From positions 124,001 to 188,000 of the forward strand of contig NZ_JAVBXD010000004.1 in assembly GCF_030756675.1 (NCBI RefSeq): a DNA stretch of 64,000 nucleotides, in the 5' to 3' direction. Shown in pieces: positions 34,928 to 44,530 of this stretch (the stretch's first letter is position 1; each line of letters opens with the position of its first letter). A program made the translations under genes and the position numbers. The notes below the pieces were generated by a model that worked only from the letters and a program-made list of their open reading frames with translations, did not search any database and was not told the DNA's origin. Origin of the DNA: Bacillus multifaciens. Its GTDB lineage: Bacteria; Bacillota; Bacilli; Bacillales; Bacillaceae_G.

Positions 34928-36097
34928 TTATCTAGGTTTTTTCTTCCCATTGAATGCTGGTTTCTTTTTCTTTGGCGCTTTCGGTTTCGATTCAACAAAC
35001 GATCCTTTAAACATTTCTTGTTTCTTGAACTGAATGCCTAGCTTCTTCGCAAATTGAAGTAACTTTTTCTCTTCTTGCGCTGTTACAAGTGAAACGACCG
35101 TTCCTTCTTTCCCCATACGACCTGTACGTCCCGAACGATGAATATATTGATCAAGCGTATCTGGCAATTCTAAATGAATAACGTGTGTTAAGTCATCAAT
35201 ATCTAATCCACGTGCTGCGATGTCAGTTGCTAATAAAATCTCTACTTTACCTTGACGGAATGCACGCATTGTTGCTTCACGTTCTTGTTTGCTTGCTTCC
35301 GCATGAAGAGCCGCTGCCTTCATTTTACGGAATTTTAATTTCTCAGCAATTTCATCTAAACGGAACGGATCGTTTAAGAAAGCAACTACTTTTACATTGC
35401 CAGTATGCATAATTCTTCTCACGTAATCGTTTTTTTCACGTCGTTCACAAACAATATACGTATGTTCAACAAGACTCTTTGTTTCTGTTCGTTTCACACG
35501 AATCAATTGCGGCTGAACTGCAAAATCGCGCGCTACTTCTTCTGCATCTTTTGTCATTGTTGCCGAGAAAAATACGACTTGACGATCACGCATTGTCGAT
35601 TTAATAACATCGGATACGGCATCAATCATCTTTTGTTTTACAATTTGATCAAACTCATCAAATACAATTGTTTTCACTTCATGCATTTTCAATTTCTTCA
35701 TACGGATTAGTTCTAAAATTCGTCCAGGTGACCCAACGATCACTCGCGGATGCTTCTTTAACTTCTCTACTTGACGCTTAATGTCTGCACCACCAATTAA
35801 AGATGCACCTGAAATCTCAGTACCTGCAGTAAACTTTTGTACTTCTTCATGAATTTGCATCACAAGTTCGCGCGTTGGTGCTAAAATGACCACTTGAGGT
35901 TGTTTTACTTCAGGGTTAATTTTATGTAAAAGTGGTAATAAATACGCTAATGTTTTACCTGTTCCTGTTGGAGATTCAGCAATAACGTCTTGTCCTTCTA
36001 AAATTGTTGGAATAGCTTGCTTTTGAATTTCAGTAAACTCTTTAAAACCAGCCTTCTCCCAAGCTTGTTGCAAAAATGGTTGCATTTCTTTTATCAT
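34928..36097 (-). CDS. DEAD-box RNA helicase (YfmL-like)
   Basis: A 389-aa helicase core: Q motif, Walker A SPTGTGKT (residues 42-49), PTRELVMQI, motif II VFDEFDQ (DEFD in place of DEAD), SAT motif FFSATM, and HRSGRTGR. A short basic Lys/Pro tail (PKAPKKKKPAFNGKKKPR) replaces any added RNA-binding domain. Such short helicases act in ribosome assembly or cold growth. AAGGAG before the ATG. Confidence 0.92.
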   Translation of the reverse strand: MIKEMQPFLQQAWEKAGFKEFTEIQKQAIPTILEGQDVIAESPTGTGKTLAYLLPLLHKINPEVKQPQVVILAPTRELVMQIHEEVQKFTAGTEISGASLIGGADIKRQVEKLKKHPRVIVGSPGRILELIRMKKLKMHEVKTIVFDEFDQIVKQKMIDAVSDVIKSTMRDRQVVFFSATMTKDAEEVARDFAVQPQLIRVKRTETKSLVEHTYIVCERREKNDYVRRIMHTGNVKVVAFLNDPFRLDEIAEKLKFRKMKAAALHAEASKQEREATMRAFRQGKVEILLATDIAARGLDIDDLTHVIHLELPDTLDQYIHRSGRTGRMGKEGTVVSLVTAQEEKKLLQFAKKLGIQFKKQEMFKGSFVESKPKAPKKKKPAFNGKKKPR

Positions 36098-36116
36098 GTC
36101 TTTTTCTCCTTTATCT

Positions 36117-36644
36117 CTATTTTTGAAGAAATTGTTGTATGATTCGCATCGTTTCTATCATGTGAGAAATTACAATTACTAAGTCATCAACATGATCTTC
36201 TGTAATCGCTTTTTGAAATAAGATATCTACTTTATTATGATATGAAATCGCTTGCTTATTATATTCGTATGAAATTTGTTGGGTAATCATTCGTTCTTTT
36301 CCCCATATGGATTGTAGCAACGCTTCGATTTCTTGGCAATCTTTTTCTGGATGCCCAATAGGAAATGCAAAGAAAAGTTTCATTTCACAACCAGGAACAA
36401 AATTTGGTACTTCTAGTATCTCACCTGATAAATTCTTTGCATTAACTGATAATAAAAACGTCGCTTCCACTAATGGCTCTGTATATTCTGTAAGCTGAAA
36501 CAAAATGGTATATGTACGACTAAGTGATGCCAAATCCATTATATCTTTTCGATTCGTTACAATGATGTCACCATGTAAATCAAAATCATATACAGCTCCT
36601 TCAACGACAACTTTTAAATTTTCAAAAGCAGTTGGATCAAACAT
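36117..36644 (-). CDS. Protein of unknown function
   Basis: A 175-aa product starting MFDPTAFENLKVV after GGAGG. It is soluble, acidic, with a strand-rich first half (VVVEGAVYDFDLHGDIIVTN) and a helical end (DDLVIVISHMIETMRIIQQF). Not recognised. It lies 19 bases upstream of the helicase gene, so the two may form an operon. A terminator-like hairpin touches its ribosome site. Confidence 0.75.
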   Translation of the reverse strand: MFDPTAFENLKVVVEGAVYDFDLHGDIIVTNRKDIMDLASLSRTYTILFQLTEYTEPLVEATFLLSVNAKNLSGEILEVPNFVPGCEMKLFFAFPIGHPEKDCQEIEALLQSIWGKERMITQQISYEYNKQAISYHNKVDILFQKAITEDHVDDLVIVISHMIETMRIIQQFLQK

Positions 36645-36653
36645 ATATTCCTC

Positions 36654-36688
36654 CAAAAAACAAGCGCCTTTCCATCGAAAGGCGCCGG
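36654..36688 (-). terminator. Hairpin with U run between fhs and the next gene
   Basis: Stem GCGCCTTTC / GAAAGGCGC with TTGTTTTTT directly followed by the GGAGG of the next gene on the minus strand. It is a good intrinsic terminator for fhs, yet a promoter-like sequence lies between it and fhs, so it may also be a leader attenuator. Confidence 0.75.
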
Positions 36689-36701
36689 ATGATGTACGTA
36701 T

Positions 36702-36730
36702 AGTTTACCGATAAAAGAGAAGAAATACAA
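36702..36730 (-). promoter_or_regulatory. Possible promoter upstream of the hairpin
   Basis: On the minus strand TTGTAT (36725-36730), 17 bases, TAAACT (36702-36707), just after the fhs stop codon. It would place the hairpin at the 5' end of the next transcript. Confidence 0.35.
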
Positions 36731-36734
36731 CCTT

Positions 36735-38423
36735 TTAGAATAAACCTACTGCTTTTCCATCTTCATTTACATCCATTTGCAGAGCAGCTGGTTTTTTTGG
36801 AAGGCCTGGCATTGTTAACATTGTTCCAGTTAACGCTACAATAAAGCCAGCACCAATAGATGGTTTTAATTCACGAATTGTCACAACAAAGTCTGTTGGA
36901 CGTCCTAATTTTGTTGCATCATCAGAAAGAGAGTACTGTGTTTTTGCCATACAGATCGGTAAGTTGCCCCAACCTTCTTCAGCAAATTGCGTTAATTGCT
37001 TACGAGCTTTTGGCGCAAATTCAATATCTTTTGCACCGTATACTTTTTGAGCAATTGTACGGATTTTTTCTTCTAATGAAAGTTCTAAATCATATAAAGG
37101 CGCGTATGTATTTTCACCTTTTTCAATTACTTTTAATACTTTCTCTGCAAGGTCAACACCGCCTTGACCGCCTTTTTCCCATACTTCTGTTAAAGATACT
37201 TCGTAACCGCGCTCATTGCACCACTCTTGTAAGTATGCAACTTCTTTATCTGTATCTGTAATGAATTTGTTAATTGCAATAACAAATGGAACACCAAATG
37301 CTTGAATTGTTTCAACATGTTTTTGTAAGTTTTCCATACCTTTTGCTAACGCATCAACATTTTCTTCTTTTAATCCATCTTTTGCTACACCGCCATGCAT
37401 TTTTAGAGCACGAATTGTTGCAACAATAACAACTGCTTCTGGTTTAATGCCTGCTGCTCGTGCTTTAATATCTAAAAATTTCTCAGCGCCTAAATCTGCA
37501 CCGAAACCAGACTCCGTAATCACATAATCACCAAGTTTTGCTGCCATTGTCGTTGCGATTACACTGTTACAGCCATGTGCAATGTTAGCAAATGGGCCAC
37601 CGTGAATGATTGCTGGTGTATTTTCTAACGTTTGTACTAAATTTGGTTTTAATGCATCTTTCAATAATAGTGTTAATGCACCTTCTACACCTAAATCTTT
37701 TACTATTACAGGTTCATTATCCATGTTATAAGCAACAACAATGCGTGCTAAACGTCCTTTTAAGTCCTGTACATCTGTCGCTAAGCAGAATACAGCCATA
37801 ATTTCAGATGCAACCGTAATATCAAATCCGTCCTCACGCGGCACACCTTGTACTGGTCCACCAAGGCCGATTACAACATTACGAAGCGCACGATCATTTA
37901 AATCTACACAACGTTTCCATACGATTTTACGCGTATCAATGCGCAGATCATTTCCTTGTTGAATGTGATTGTCAATAAATGCTGCAAGTGCATTATTTGC
38001 AGTTGTAATCGCATGAATGTCACCTGTAAAGTGAAGGTTAATATCTTCCATTGGTACAACTTGCGAGTAACCTCCGCCTGCTGCACCGCCTTTTAATCCC
38101 ATAGTTGGTCCAAGAGAAGGTTCACGAAGCGCAATTACTGCTTTTTTACCAATTTTATTAAACGCTTGTCCTAAACCAACTGTTACCGTTGATTTTCCTT
38201 CCCCTGCTGGAGTAGGGTTAATTGCTGTAACTAGTACAACTTTTCCATCTTCTTTGCCTTGTAAGCGCTTAAAAATATCAAGAGATAACTTCCCTTTATA
38301 ATGACCGTACGGCTCTAATTCTTCTTCTAAAATGTTTAATTCTGTTGCGATCTCTTGAATTTTCTTCATACTTGCTTCTTGCGCAATTTCAATGTCAGAT
38401 TTTACTGTAGTTGTTGCTGTCAT
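36735..38423 (-). CDS. fhs: Formate-tetrahydrofolate ligase
   Basis: A 562-aa enzyme making 10-formyl-THF from formate, ATP and THF. P-loop [14 protein letters not shown] at residues 71-84, [24 protein letters not shown] split over the formate/THF region, and [14 protein letters not shown]. Length is standard. The ATG at [10 protein letters not shown] follows AAAGGGGG; the ORF's 21-codon upstream extension has no site. Confidence 0.96.
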   Translation of the reverse strand: MTATTTVKSDIEIAQEASMKKIQEIATELNILEEELEPYGHYKGKLSLDIFKRLQGKEDGKVVLVTAINPTPAGEGKSTVTVGLGQAFNKIGKKAVIALREPSLGPTMGLKGGAAGGGYSQVVPMEDINLHFTGDIHAITTANNALAAFIDNHIQQGNDLRIDTRKIVWKRCVDLNDRALRNVVIGLGGPVQGVPREDGFDITVASEIMAVFCLATDVQDLKGRLARIVVAYNMDNEPVIVKDLGVEGALTLLLKDALKPNLVQTLENTPAIIHGGPFANIAHGCNSVIATTMAAKLGDYVITESGFGADLGAEKFLDIKARAAGIKPEAVVIVATIRALKMHGGVAKDGLKEENVDALAKGMENLQKHVETIQAFGVPFVIAINKFITDTDKEVAYLQEWCNERGYEVSLTEVWEKGGQGGVDLAEKVLKVIEKGENTYAPLYDLELSLEEKIRTIAQKVYGAKDIEFAPKARKQLTQFAEEGWGNLPICMAKTQYSLSDDATKLGRPTDFVVTIRELKPSIGAGFIVALTGTMLTMPGLPKKPAALQMDVNEDGKAVGLF

Positions 38424-38553
38424 ATTCCCTAATCCCCCTTTAATTGTTACTAAAAATATTGTATCAGTTTTTTGTATTTTCTGCACTTATAATCCAACTT
38501 TAAAATAAAACTTCCATAAATACAGATTTACTACCCGTTTTAAGCAAGAGTAG

Positions 38554-39234
38554 TTACTTTTTTTGAAACATAAATACCCAAATAAATGTTAAAGATTGCT
38601 GCAATTCAAGCGGAAGTTGTCCAATCATCTTTTCATTTACTCCACGTTTATATACTCCCATTCCATCAACCAAATATAACCCTTGCTCCTGTGCAAGTTT
38701 TTGAAACTCCCATGGCATCATTGTGTTACAAATAACATTTTTTCCATACAAACGCGGATAGCTATTCTCACGCGGTTTTGCAGTTGGTCCTAAAATAGCA
38801 ATACAAGCAAAACCTTCATTTTTTAACACTCGTTTTATTTCTTGCAATGCTTGAAGAGGTGCTTCGGTCCATTCCAATGAATTTACCGCTAAAACAGATG
38901 CAAACTCCTCATCTTGAAACGGCAATGAAGTAAGATCACCCACTATAAACGATAAATGAGAATGCTGACCTCGCTGTTTCCCCTTTTCAATCATTTGCTC
39001 CGATAAATCAACACCACAAGCTTTATAACCAGCTTCACTTAGTTTGTATGTACCATATCCGTCCCCGCATCCTACATCAAGAACAGTTTCTCCGCTTTGT
39101 ACGTACTTTTGGAAAAACGGAATAATTGTACTGCGGCTACCAGTATCCCACATTTCTTGACTATTTTGACTCCAAAAATCCGCATTATCATCCCATTTTT
39201 GCTGTGCTGCTTCGTGCCAATTAAACTTTGTCAT
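38554..39234 (-). CDS. Class I SAM-dependent methyltransferase
   Basis: A 226-aa product with SAM motif VLDVGCGDGYGTYKL (near residue 53), acidic loop CGVDLSEQMIEKG, and FASVLAVNSLEW. It belongs to the UbiE-like small-molecule methyltransferase group; substrate unknown. AGGTGGGAG before the ATG; single gene. Confidence 0.88.
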   Translation of the reverse strand: MTKFNWHEAAQQKWDDNADFWSQNSQEMWDTGSRSTIIPFFQKYVQSGETVLDVGCGDGYGTYKLSEAGYKACGVDLSEQMIEKGKQRGQHSHLSFIVGDLTSLPFQDEEFASVLAVNSLEWTEAPLQALQEIKRVLKNEGFACIAILGPTAKPRENSYPRLYGKNVICNTMMPWEFQKLAQEQGLYLVDGMGVYKRGVNEKMIGQLPLELQQSLTFIWVFMFQKK

Positions 39235-39444
39235 TCATCTCCCACCTTTCCATTTTACATCTAAGTAAAAGTCATTCTACATCATTTTACATTTTTCCTG
39301 TTTATTCTTAAGAAGAGATGGATAATATAGCAACAGATCATTATTTCTCCATTTTTTTCTTTGTTTGTATATAAATAATAAGCATGTTTTCTTATTTAAT
39401 AAAAAATACTAAGTATACCCTAATTCGAAAGAGAGGGATATTCC

Positions 39445-39783
39445 TTGCCGAAAAAACGAACACATCATTTAAAAAGCGGAGAAAAACAAGAAGAATATGC
39501 AATAGAAATTACCCCTCAGCGACTTCCAATTAGACGTCGTCGTAAAGAAATTCACAAAGAAGAAGAGCGGACAGACATCGGTGTAATTGTTGGATATGTT
39601 GCATTATTTCTATCTTTATTTTCAATTGCTTTCTATCCCATTACACTTGGATCCCTTTCCATTTTAACTGGACTTCTTGCTGTTCATTACGAAGCAAAAA
39701 CACTCGGATATACAGCTATAGGCTTTGGGGGGTTTTCTTTACTTTTTAGTTTATTATATCCATTCTTCTTATCAGCACTTTAA
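39445..39783 (+). CDS. Small membrane protein with basic N-terminus
   Basis: A 112-aa product from TTG at 39445 after GAGAGGGA. Basic cytoplasmic segment (PKKRTHHLKSGEKQEEY, LPIRRRRKEIHKEEE) then three hydrophobic stretches forming two or three helices (IGVIVGYVALFLSLFSIAFY, LGSLSILTGLLAV, GFSLLFSLLYPFFLSAL). It resembles DUF4190-type small proteins. Function unknown. Confidence 0.65.
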   Translation: MPKKRTHHLKSGEKQEEYAIEITPQRLPIRRRRKEIHKEEERTDIGVIVGYVALFLSLFSIAFYPITLGSLSILTGLLAVHYEAKTLGYTAIGFGGFSLLFSLLYPFFLSAL

Positions 39784-39833
39784 AAAACACTTGTTTGATG
39801 CAAACTATTATATAAGATATTTACACAATGGGA

Positions 39834-39863
39834 AAAAAGGAGTGAGTCTATCACTCCTTTTTC
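39834..39863 (+). terminator. Terminator after the small membrane protein gene
   Basis: Stem AAAAAGGAGTGA / TCACTCCTTTTT with loop GTCTA. Confidence 0.8.
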
Positions 39864-39934
39864 TCATATACACCTTATATATTCATATTTCATTTCAAAG
39901 CTGACAGTTTGTCCATTTCAAAATTAATTAGAGT

Positions 39935-40093
39935 ACATATACTATGCAAAAAGGAGCTTCCACTCACCTTCTCCCTTTGTTTAAACTTCGCATGTAACAG
40001 TAAAAAGCCCTGACCGCTTCTATGCATGGCCAGATGCTCTCGCCCACCTAAAAAAGATGGTTTTATGTCGTTTTTTTAATTTGGATTTATATA
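39935..40093. repeat. Dispersed bcr-like repeat, copy B
   Basis: Closest to copy A: shares GGAGCTTCCACTC, CTTCGCATGT, CTGACCGCTTCTATGCAT and TCTCGCCCACCTA, ending AATTTGGATTTATATATA. The remaining bases to 40196 hold no feature I can support. Confidence 0.75.
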
Positions 40094-40196
40094 TAACGAA
40101 AAAACTTCATCTATTTCTTCGCAATTTCACGTAAGATTTCCTTTCTCACACATAAGGGGTGCAACCATTGTTACATCCCTTTGTGCCAGGTGCTAA

Positions 40197-40406
40197 TTAA
40201 CGAAATAACATCACATAACCGCAGCTACTACAATGATAGGCAGTAATTTCTTGAAACACTGGATAGTTCTCCTCATTTCGCTGTTCAATGAATACTTTTT
40301 CAAAGCGATACATATTCGGTGCATATGCCCAGTCTTGTTTTGTACGAGCATATAAGGTCGACGAAAAAAAGTCTGCTCCCCCGCAAATCATGCAAATCTT
40401 ATTCAA
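40197..40406 (-). CDS. Small zinc-ribbon protein
   Basis: A 69-aa product from a TTG start after GGGGGGAG. Two metal-type pairs, CMICGG near the N-terminus and CSSCGY near the C-terminus, form a zinc ribbon. Unknown role; such proteins occur widely in Bacillus. Confidence 0.7.
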   Translation of the reverse strand: MNKICMICGGADFFSSTLYARTKQDWAYAPNMYRFEKVFIEQRNEENYPVFQEITAYHCSSCGYVMLFR

Positions 40407-40455
40407 TATAACTCCCCCCTATGCTTGTCTTACATTAACTATATGAAAGAGAGTA

Positions 40456-40489
40456 CAAAAAAAAGACCTTCAAAATTAGAAAGTCTTTT
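40456..40489 (-). terminator. Weak terminator
   Basis: Short stem AAAAGAC / GTCTTTT with a T run on the minus strand after the gene ending at 40489. Confidence 0.45.
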
Positions 40490-40788
40490 CAGAGAAACAT
40501 GCCAAACACTCCAATTGCGCTATACGTCTTCTTTTTCTCTGTTTCTGTTTGAAACGTCTGCTCTATCTTTATAAAAAACACACCATTTCGAACATCCTTA
40601 CTAACAAACTCCAATTTCTCTTCCTTGCCTTCTTTTTCCTGCGTACAATTAAAATCCACTTCATTACATACAATTGAATATTTGTCTTCTAAATGCTTTT
40701 GGAAGTCTGCTTCGTTCGGGCATGTTAATAACATGATTGCGACAAGTACGATACTACTAATACCTACTATTATAAAATTCTTCTCCAT
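40489..40788 (-). CDS. Small membrane-anchored protein (DUF4359-like)
   Basis: A 99-aa product starting MEKNFIIVGISSIVLVAIM after AAAGGAG. One N-terminal membrane segment, then NEADFQKHLEDKY and a strand-rich outer domain with Cys residues in CNEVDFNC. The TNPSEADF-like start recalls DUF4359 proteins. Unknown function. Confidence 0.6.
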   Translation of the reverse strand: MEKNFIIVGISSIVLVAIMLLTCPNEADFQKHLEDKYSIVCNEVDFNCTQEKEGKEEKLEFVSKDVRNGVFFIKIEQTFQTETEKKKTYSAIGVFGMFL

Positions 40789-40840
40789 TTTGTCTCCTTT
40801 CAAAAAAGAAAGAAAACTTGACTCATACCGTCAAGTTCTC

Positions 40841-41671
40841 TTAATCCATTATCCACTGCCACTCTTGTTCTTTCTTCTCAAAGATAAGCCACCCTGTTTT
40901 AGAAGCCTCACTTTTCAAATCTTCTAAACCATCTAAAACTTCATCTGAACTTTCATATGAGCCGATGACATAAACAGGAATCTCTAAACCGCGTCTTGAT
41001 TCTACTTTTCCTGCTAAGTCTAAGTATAAACCATCTTCCATAAATGGCAGAAGTTCAAGAATAACCTCTTTTGAAATCGCTGGATAAATTTTCGATTTTT
41101 GAAAGAATGCAAATCGTTTCTTTCCAAATGAGCCAAGTTTATAAGGAATTACCTTACTAAGCATACCTACAAAGTCCTGCATTCTACGGTAATATACTTT
41201 ATTATACCAGCCATCATCGTGAGAAAGATAAACAAATCTATTTTTCAAAAGCGGGAAAAAAGGCTTTCCAAGTGGTTCCTTTTTGTGTGCCAAATAAAGC
41301 AATTCTGCAATTTCTTTTGGCTCCAATTCATCCAAGTCATTTACATCATCAAAATCAATCCAGCAAAATTCTTCAAACTCCTCGACATCTGCTGAAATTA
41401 ATTTATGCATATTCTCTTCTTCTACATATTCGAATAAAGTATGATAATGAAAATCCGTCCATTCAAAACCATGCTTTAAAAGCAGCATTTGATGAAGCGG
41501 TGAAGGAATATTACTTGCAAACTCCTCAAACGTAATTCCAGATGTGATAAAACAATGATTGCGACGATTACCATTAATATAAATCATATTTTTGATTTGG
41601 TCAGATCCTCCAGACAAAGCACCTAGCCACCTTCGTTTTATATGTTTCAATACTATAGGATATTTTATCAC
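40841..41671 (-). CDS. Protein of unknown function
   Basis: A 276-aa soluble, aromatic- and acid-rich product (FEWTDFHYHTLFEYVEEENM, FVYLSHDDGWYNKVYYRRM). Relatives in B. cereus genomes are, from memory, often labelled oxalate:formate antiporter, which is wrong since no membrane segments are present. The start is uncertain: a GTG at the 5' edge lacks a site, and an ATG 28 codons in has GGAGG but about 17 bases away. Confidence 0.6.
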   Translation of the reverse strand: MIKYPIVLKHIKRRWLGALSGGSDQIKNMIYINGNRRNHCFITSGITFEEFASNIPSPLHQMLLLKHGFEWTDFHYHTLFEYVEEENMHKLISADVEEFEEFCWIDFDDVNDLDELEPKEIAELLYLAHKKEPLGKPFFPLLKNRFVYLSHDDGWYNKVYYRRMQDFVGMLSKVIPYKLGSFGKKRFAFFQKSKIYPAISKEVILELLPFMEDGLYLDLAGKVESRRGLEIPVYVIGSYESSDEVLDGLEDLKSEASKTGWLIFEKKEQEWQWIMD

Positions 41672-41749
41672 GAAAATTTTTAGAAATATAGAAAAAACTA
41701 CAAAAACTATTTACAGTTTCATGAGTTTTATTACATCTCTATTACAAGA

Positions 41750-41779
41750 AAAAATGCCTGTTTAAAAACAGGCATTTTT
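41750..41779 (-). terminator. Terminator of gerW
   Basis: Stem AAAAATGCCTGTTT / AAACAGGCATTTTT with U run, touching the stop codon. Confidence 0.85.
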
Positions 41780-42204
41780 CATGCGATTTCATCTGGATTT
41801 TTTGGATAATGCGAATGATCTTGCTTTTTATTATTTTGAAACATCGACTGAATTTTATCAATGGTTTGCGGTGCAAGTTCAATTACTTTCTCCGCTAGAT
41901 GCGTTGCATTTTGTAAATGAAGAATATTTACACCATCTTTATTTACAACAAGAAAAGCAACCGGTGTAATAGAAACTCCACCTGCACTACCACCACCAAA
42001 TGCTGGTGTAGCTTGTACCTTTTGTACATCATTTGTGGAAAAATCAGATCCACCTGCCCCAAAGCCAAATGCTACCTTTGATACAGTTAATACAATACCA
42101 CCATCAGCTGTTTGAACAGGCTCACCGACAATTGTATTTACATCAACCATTTCTTTCAAATTCTCCATTGCTGCTTTCATCAGCCCTTGAATTGGATGAT
42201 CCAC
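41779..42204 (-). CDS. gerW: GerW/YtfJ sporulation protein
   Basis: A 141-aa product from GTG after GGAGG. MKAAMENLKEMVDVNTIVGEPV and the Gly-rich FGFGAGGSDF and FGGGSAGGVSI segments are diagnostic of the YtfJ family, a forespore protein needed for normal germination in B. subtilis. Single gene with its own terminator. Confidence 0.92.
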   Translation of the reverse strand: MDHPIQGLMKAAMENLKEMVDVNTIVGEPVQTADGGIVLTVSKVAFGFGAGGSDFSTNDVQKVQATPAFGGGSAGGVSITPVAFLVVNKDGVNILHLQNATHLAEKVIELAPQTIDKIQSMFQNNKKQDHSHYPKNPDEIA

Positions 42205-42334
42205 CGTTCATAACCTCCTTTTTCATATCCTTCCTAGTTTTTCCTAAACATTTTGAACTAAACATAAATTTTTTGTTGATTTTCAAAATAACACGTACTA
42301 ATATTTAGAAAATACAAAAAAGGGGGAAGCAAAC

Positions 42335-43120
42335 ATGATTCGCAAATTAACAGTACAAGATCATGAACAAGTAATTTCTTTCTTGAAGAAAGAAGCTGCA
42401 TTTAATTTATTCTTAATTGGTGATATAGAGGCATTTGGATATGATCAAGATTTCCAAGAACTATGGGGACAATTTACGATAGAAAATGAATTACATGCTG
42501 TCTTATTGCGTTTCCATGATTCCTTTATTGCTTATGCTAGGGATTCATTCCAGCCAGAAGCATTCATTAATCAATTTCTTAACTATGACCATATTAAACT
42601 CTCTGGAAAATCAGAGGTTGTGGAGCGGTTTGAAAATCTCACTAACTTAAAGCTTGGTAAAAAAATGCAGACATACTTTTGTGAATGTACAACTGCAAAA
42701 CAATTAATCAAAGATACAAACAAAGAGGACATAAAAATAGCAACTACCTTGGACGTAGATCGTATTATGTATTTACGAAAACAAATTACTGAATTTGCGT
42801 TGGCAGACAATAGCGGAAAACTCCTGCGCCAAGCAATTGAAACAAACACAGGCCGAACATATTACATAGAGAACAATGGTGAAATTCTCGCATGTGCGTC
42901 CACATCTGCTGAAAACTCGTTATCTGCTATGGTTGTAGGTGTATGTACACACCCAAACCATCGTGGAAAAGGATATGCTTCGCAAATCGTAAGTAATATG
43001 ATTCAAGATTTTATCGCGGAAGGAAGAACGCTTTGTTTATTTTACAGCAACCCTGATGCTGGACGAATTTATAAACGTTTAGGTTTTGAGGATATTGGAA
43101 CTTGGACGATGTACCGTTAA
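42335..43120 (+). CDS. GNAT family N-acetyltransferase
   Basis: A 261-aa two-domain protein: an N-terminal domain (FNLFLIGDIEAFGYDQDF) and a C-terminal GNAT with acetyl-CoA loop VCTHPNHRGKGYASQIV and LFYSNPDAGRIYKRLGFEDIG. This architecture resembles the DUF4081-type or FR47-like GNATs. AGGGGGAAG before the ATG. Substrate unknown. Confidence 0.85.
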   Translation: MIRKLTVQDHEQVISFLKKEAAFNLFLIGDIEAFGYDQDFQELWGQFTIENELHAVLLRFHDSFIAYARDSFQPEAFINQFLNYDHIKLSGKSEVVERFENLTNLKLGKKMQTYFCECTTAKQLIKDTNKEDIKIATTLDVDRIMYLRKQITEFALADNSGKLLRQAIETNTGRTYYIENNGEILACASTSAENSLSAMVVGVCTHPNHRGKGYASQIVSNMIQDFIAEGRTLCLFYSNPDAGRIYKRLGFEDIGTWTMYR

Positions 43121-43123
43121 AAT

Positions 43124-43173
43124 GAAATTGCCATCAGCATAGGATATTTTCATTCCCCACTGATGGCAGTTTC
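43124..43173 (+). terminator. Terminator of the two-domain GNAT gene
   Basis: Stem GAAATTGCCATCAG / CTGATGGCAGTTTC with one mismatch. Confidence 0.75.
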
Positions 43174-43197
43174 AATATATTCATGTTAAATTCTATC

Positions 43198-43488
43198 TCA
43201 TTCTACATATTGAAAATGCTCTACAATTGGAAACGGATCATAAAAGTGGTGTAATCTTTTCTTCCATTCTTCATACTCACTCGATTTTCGAAATCCTTCC
43301 GTATGATCTTCTAACGTCTCCCAATTCACTAATAGAAGATATTTCCCCTGGGTTTCTATACATTTATGAAGTGTATGACCACGGTAACCTTTCATAGAAG
43401 AAATAATGTTAGAAGCCTCTTGGAAGGCATGTTCAAATTCGTTTTCCATTCCAAGTTTCACTTGGAGCATTGCTGCTTCTAATATCAC
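43198..43488 (-). CDS. Antibiotic biosynthesis monooxygenase-like protein
   Basis: A 96-aa ferredoxin-like (ABM fold) protein: LEAAMLQVKLGMENEFEHAF, GYRGHTLHKCIE, YLLLVNWETLEDHTEGFR, FYDPFPIVEHF. Small dimers of this type act as monooxygenases or heme-binding proteins. The GTG six bases after GGAG fits better than the ATG that touches it. Confidence 0.75.
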   Translation of the reverse strand: MILEAAMLQVKLGMENEFEHAFQEASNIISSMKGYRGHTLHKCIETQGKYLLLVNWETLEDHTEGFRKSSEYEEWKKRLHHFYDPFPIVEHFQYVE

Positions 43489-43600
43489 CACTATCATCTC
43501 CTAACTTTTTATTACACGTCGAAATTTGCAAATTCCATTCTTCTCGTAAAAAAACCGTTATCCCTGTATCGTAATACTTTCTATATTACGCATATCCTTC

Positions 43601-44479
43601 TTAGATGTAATCTTTTATCCCCTGTTCAAATGCTTTTCTATCATTATTCCTTAACCCAAATAATGCTTCTTGCAAAGCAAACGTACTTCTATAAAAATTC
43701 ATTCTATCCATCACTTGATCAAAATTTGGATACAGCGATGAAAATCCCTCTAAAAAATGACTTCCATAGCTAGATAATAACCCAGCAAAATCGTATGCCG
43801 GATCACCAATTCCCGCCCCGCCAAAGTCAATAATTCCTGAGATTCTCTTCTCCTTACCATCATATAAAATATTTGTCATTCCAAAATCTCCATGAATAAG
43901 ACATGGCTGAAATGTAAAATGACTGTCATCACTTAAATAAGCTTCAAAAGATTGAGAAACATCTTGCCTTGCACTTTCTTTCATATAAGAAAACAATTTC
44001 TCTTTCAATTGAAAATATAAATTTTCTATTTCACTATATATATCAGCAGTATTTCCTTTTAGAAGTGGACTAATTTCCAACACCGGTATACTATGCAATT
44101 CTTTTAAAAAATTAGCTAGTTGCGCTGCACCTGTACTTTGTTCTTCTTCGTAAAGCTGAAGAAATGTTGTATTCCAAAATGGCTCCCCATTAATTATGTT
44201 ATAATCAGAAAATACTTTCCCAGGCTCCATTGGTTGAAAATGTTGATAGCTTGGACAAGGGATAGAAAGTGAAACATAGTTTTGTATTTTCTCTAACAGT
44301 TTTGTCTCAGCAATGAGTTTTGCAATTCCTTCTTCATATTTTGGAAAACGGAACACGATATTTTCATTTACAATTAGTACATCGTTATTTTGACCAATAT
44401 CATTTACATAAGCAGTCTGCACATCAAGATTCGGGTAAACCTTTTCCAAGTATTGAACGTACTCATTTTCTCTTACCAT
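43601..44479 (-). CDS. Aminoglycoside phosphotransferase family kinase
   Basis: A 292-aa protein kinase-like fold: VFRFPKYEEGIAKLIAE in the N-lobe, catalytic loop HGDFGMTNILYD, and metal motif IIDFGGAGIGDPAYDFAG. All key residues are present. Substrate unknown; many B. cereus group members do not confer resistance. It is last of a four-gene minus-strand run with three GNATs. Confidence 0.88.
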   Translation of the reverse strand: MVRENEYVQYLEKVYPNLDVQTAYVNDIGQNNDVLIVNENIVFRFPKYEEGIAKLIAETKLLEKIQNYVSLSIPCPSYQHFQPMEPGKVFSDYNIINGEPFWNTTFLQLYEEEQSTGAAQLANFLKELHSIPVLEISPLLKGNTADIYSEIENLYFQLKEKLFSYMKESARQDVSQSFEAYLSDDSHFTFQPCLIHGDFGMTNILYDGKEKRISGIIDFGGAGIGDPAYDFAGLLSSYGSHFLEGFSSLYPNFDQVMDRMNFYRSTFALQEALFGLRNNDRKAFEQGIKDYI

Positions 44480-44530
44480 TTCTTCACCTTCTTGACCCTA
44501 ATATTGCAAAATTCTACTTTTCTTCCCATT

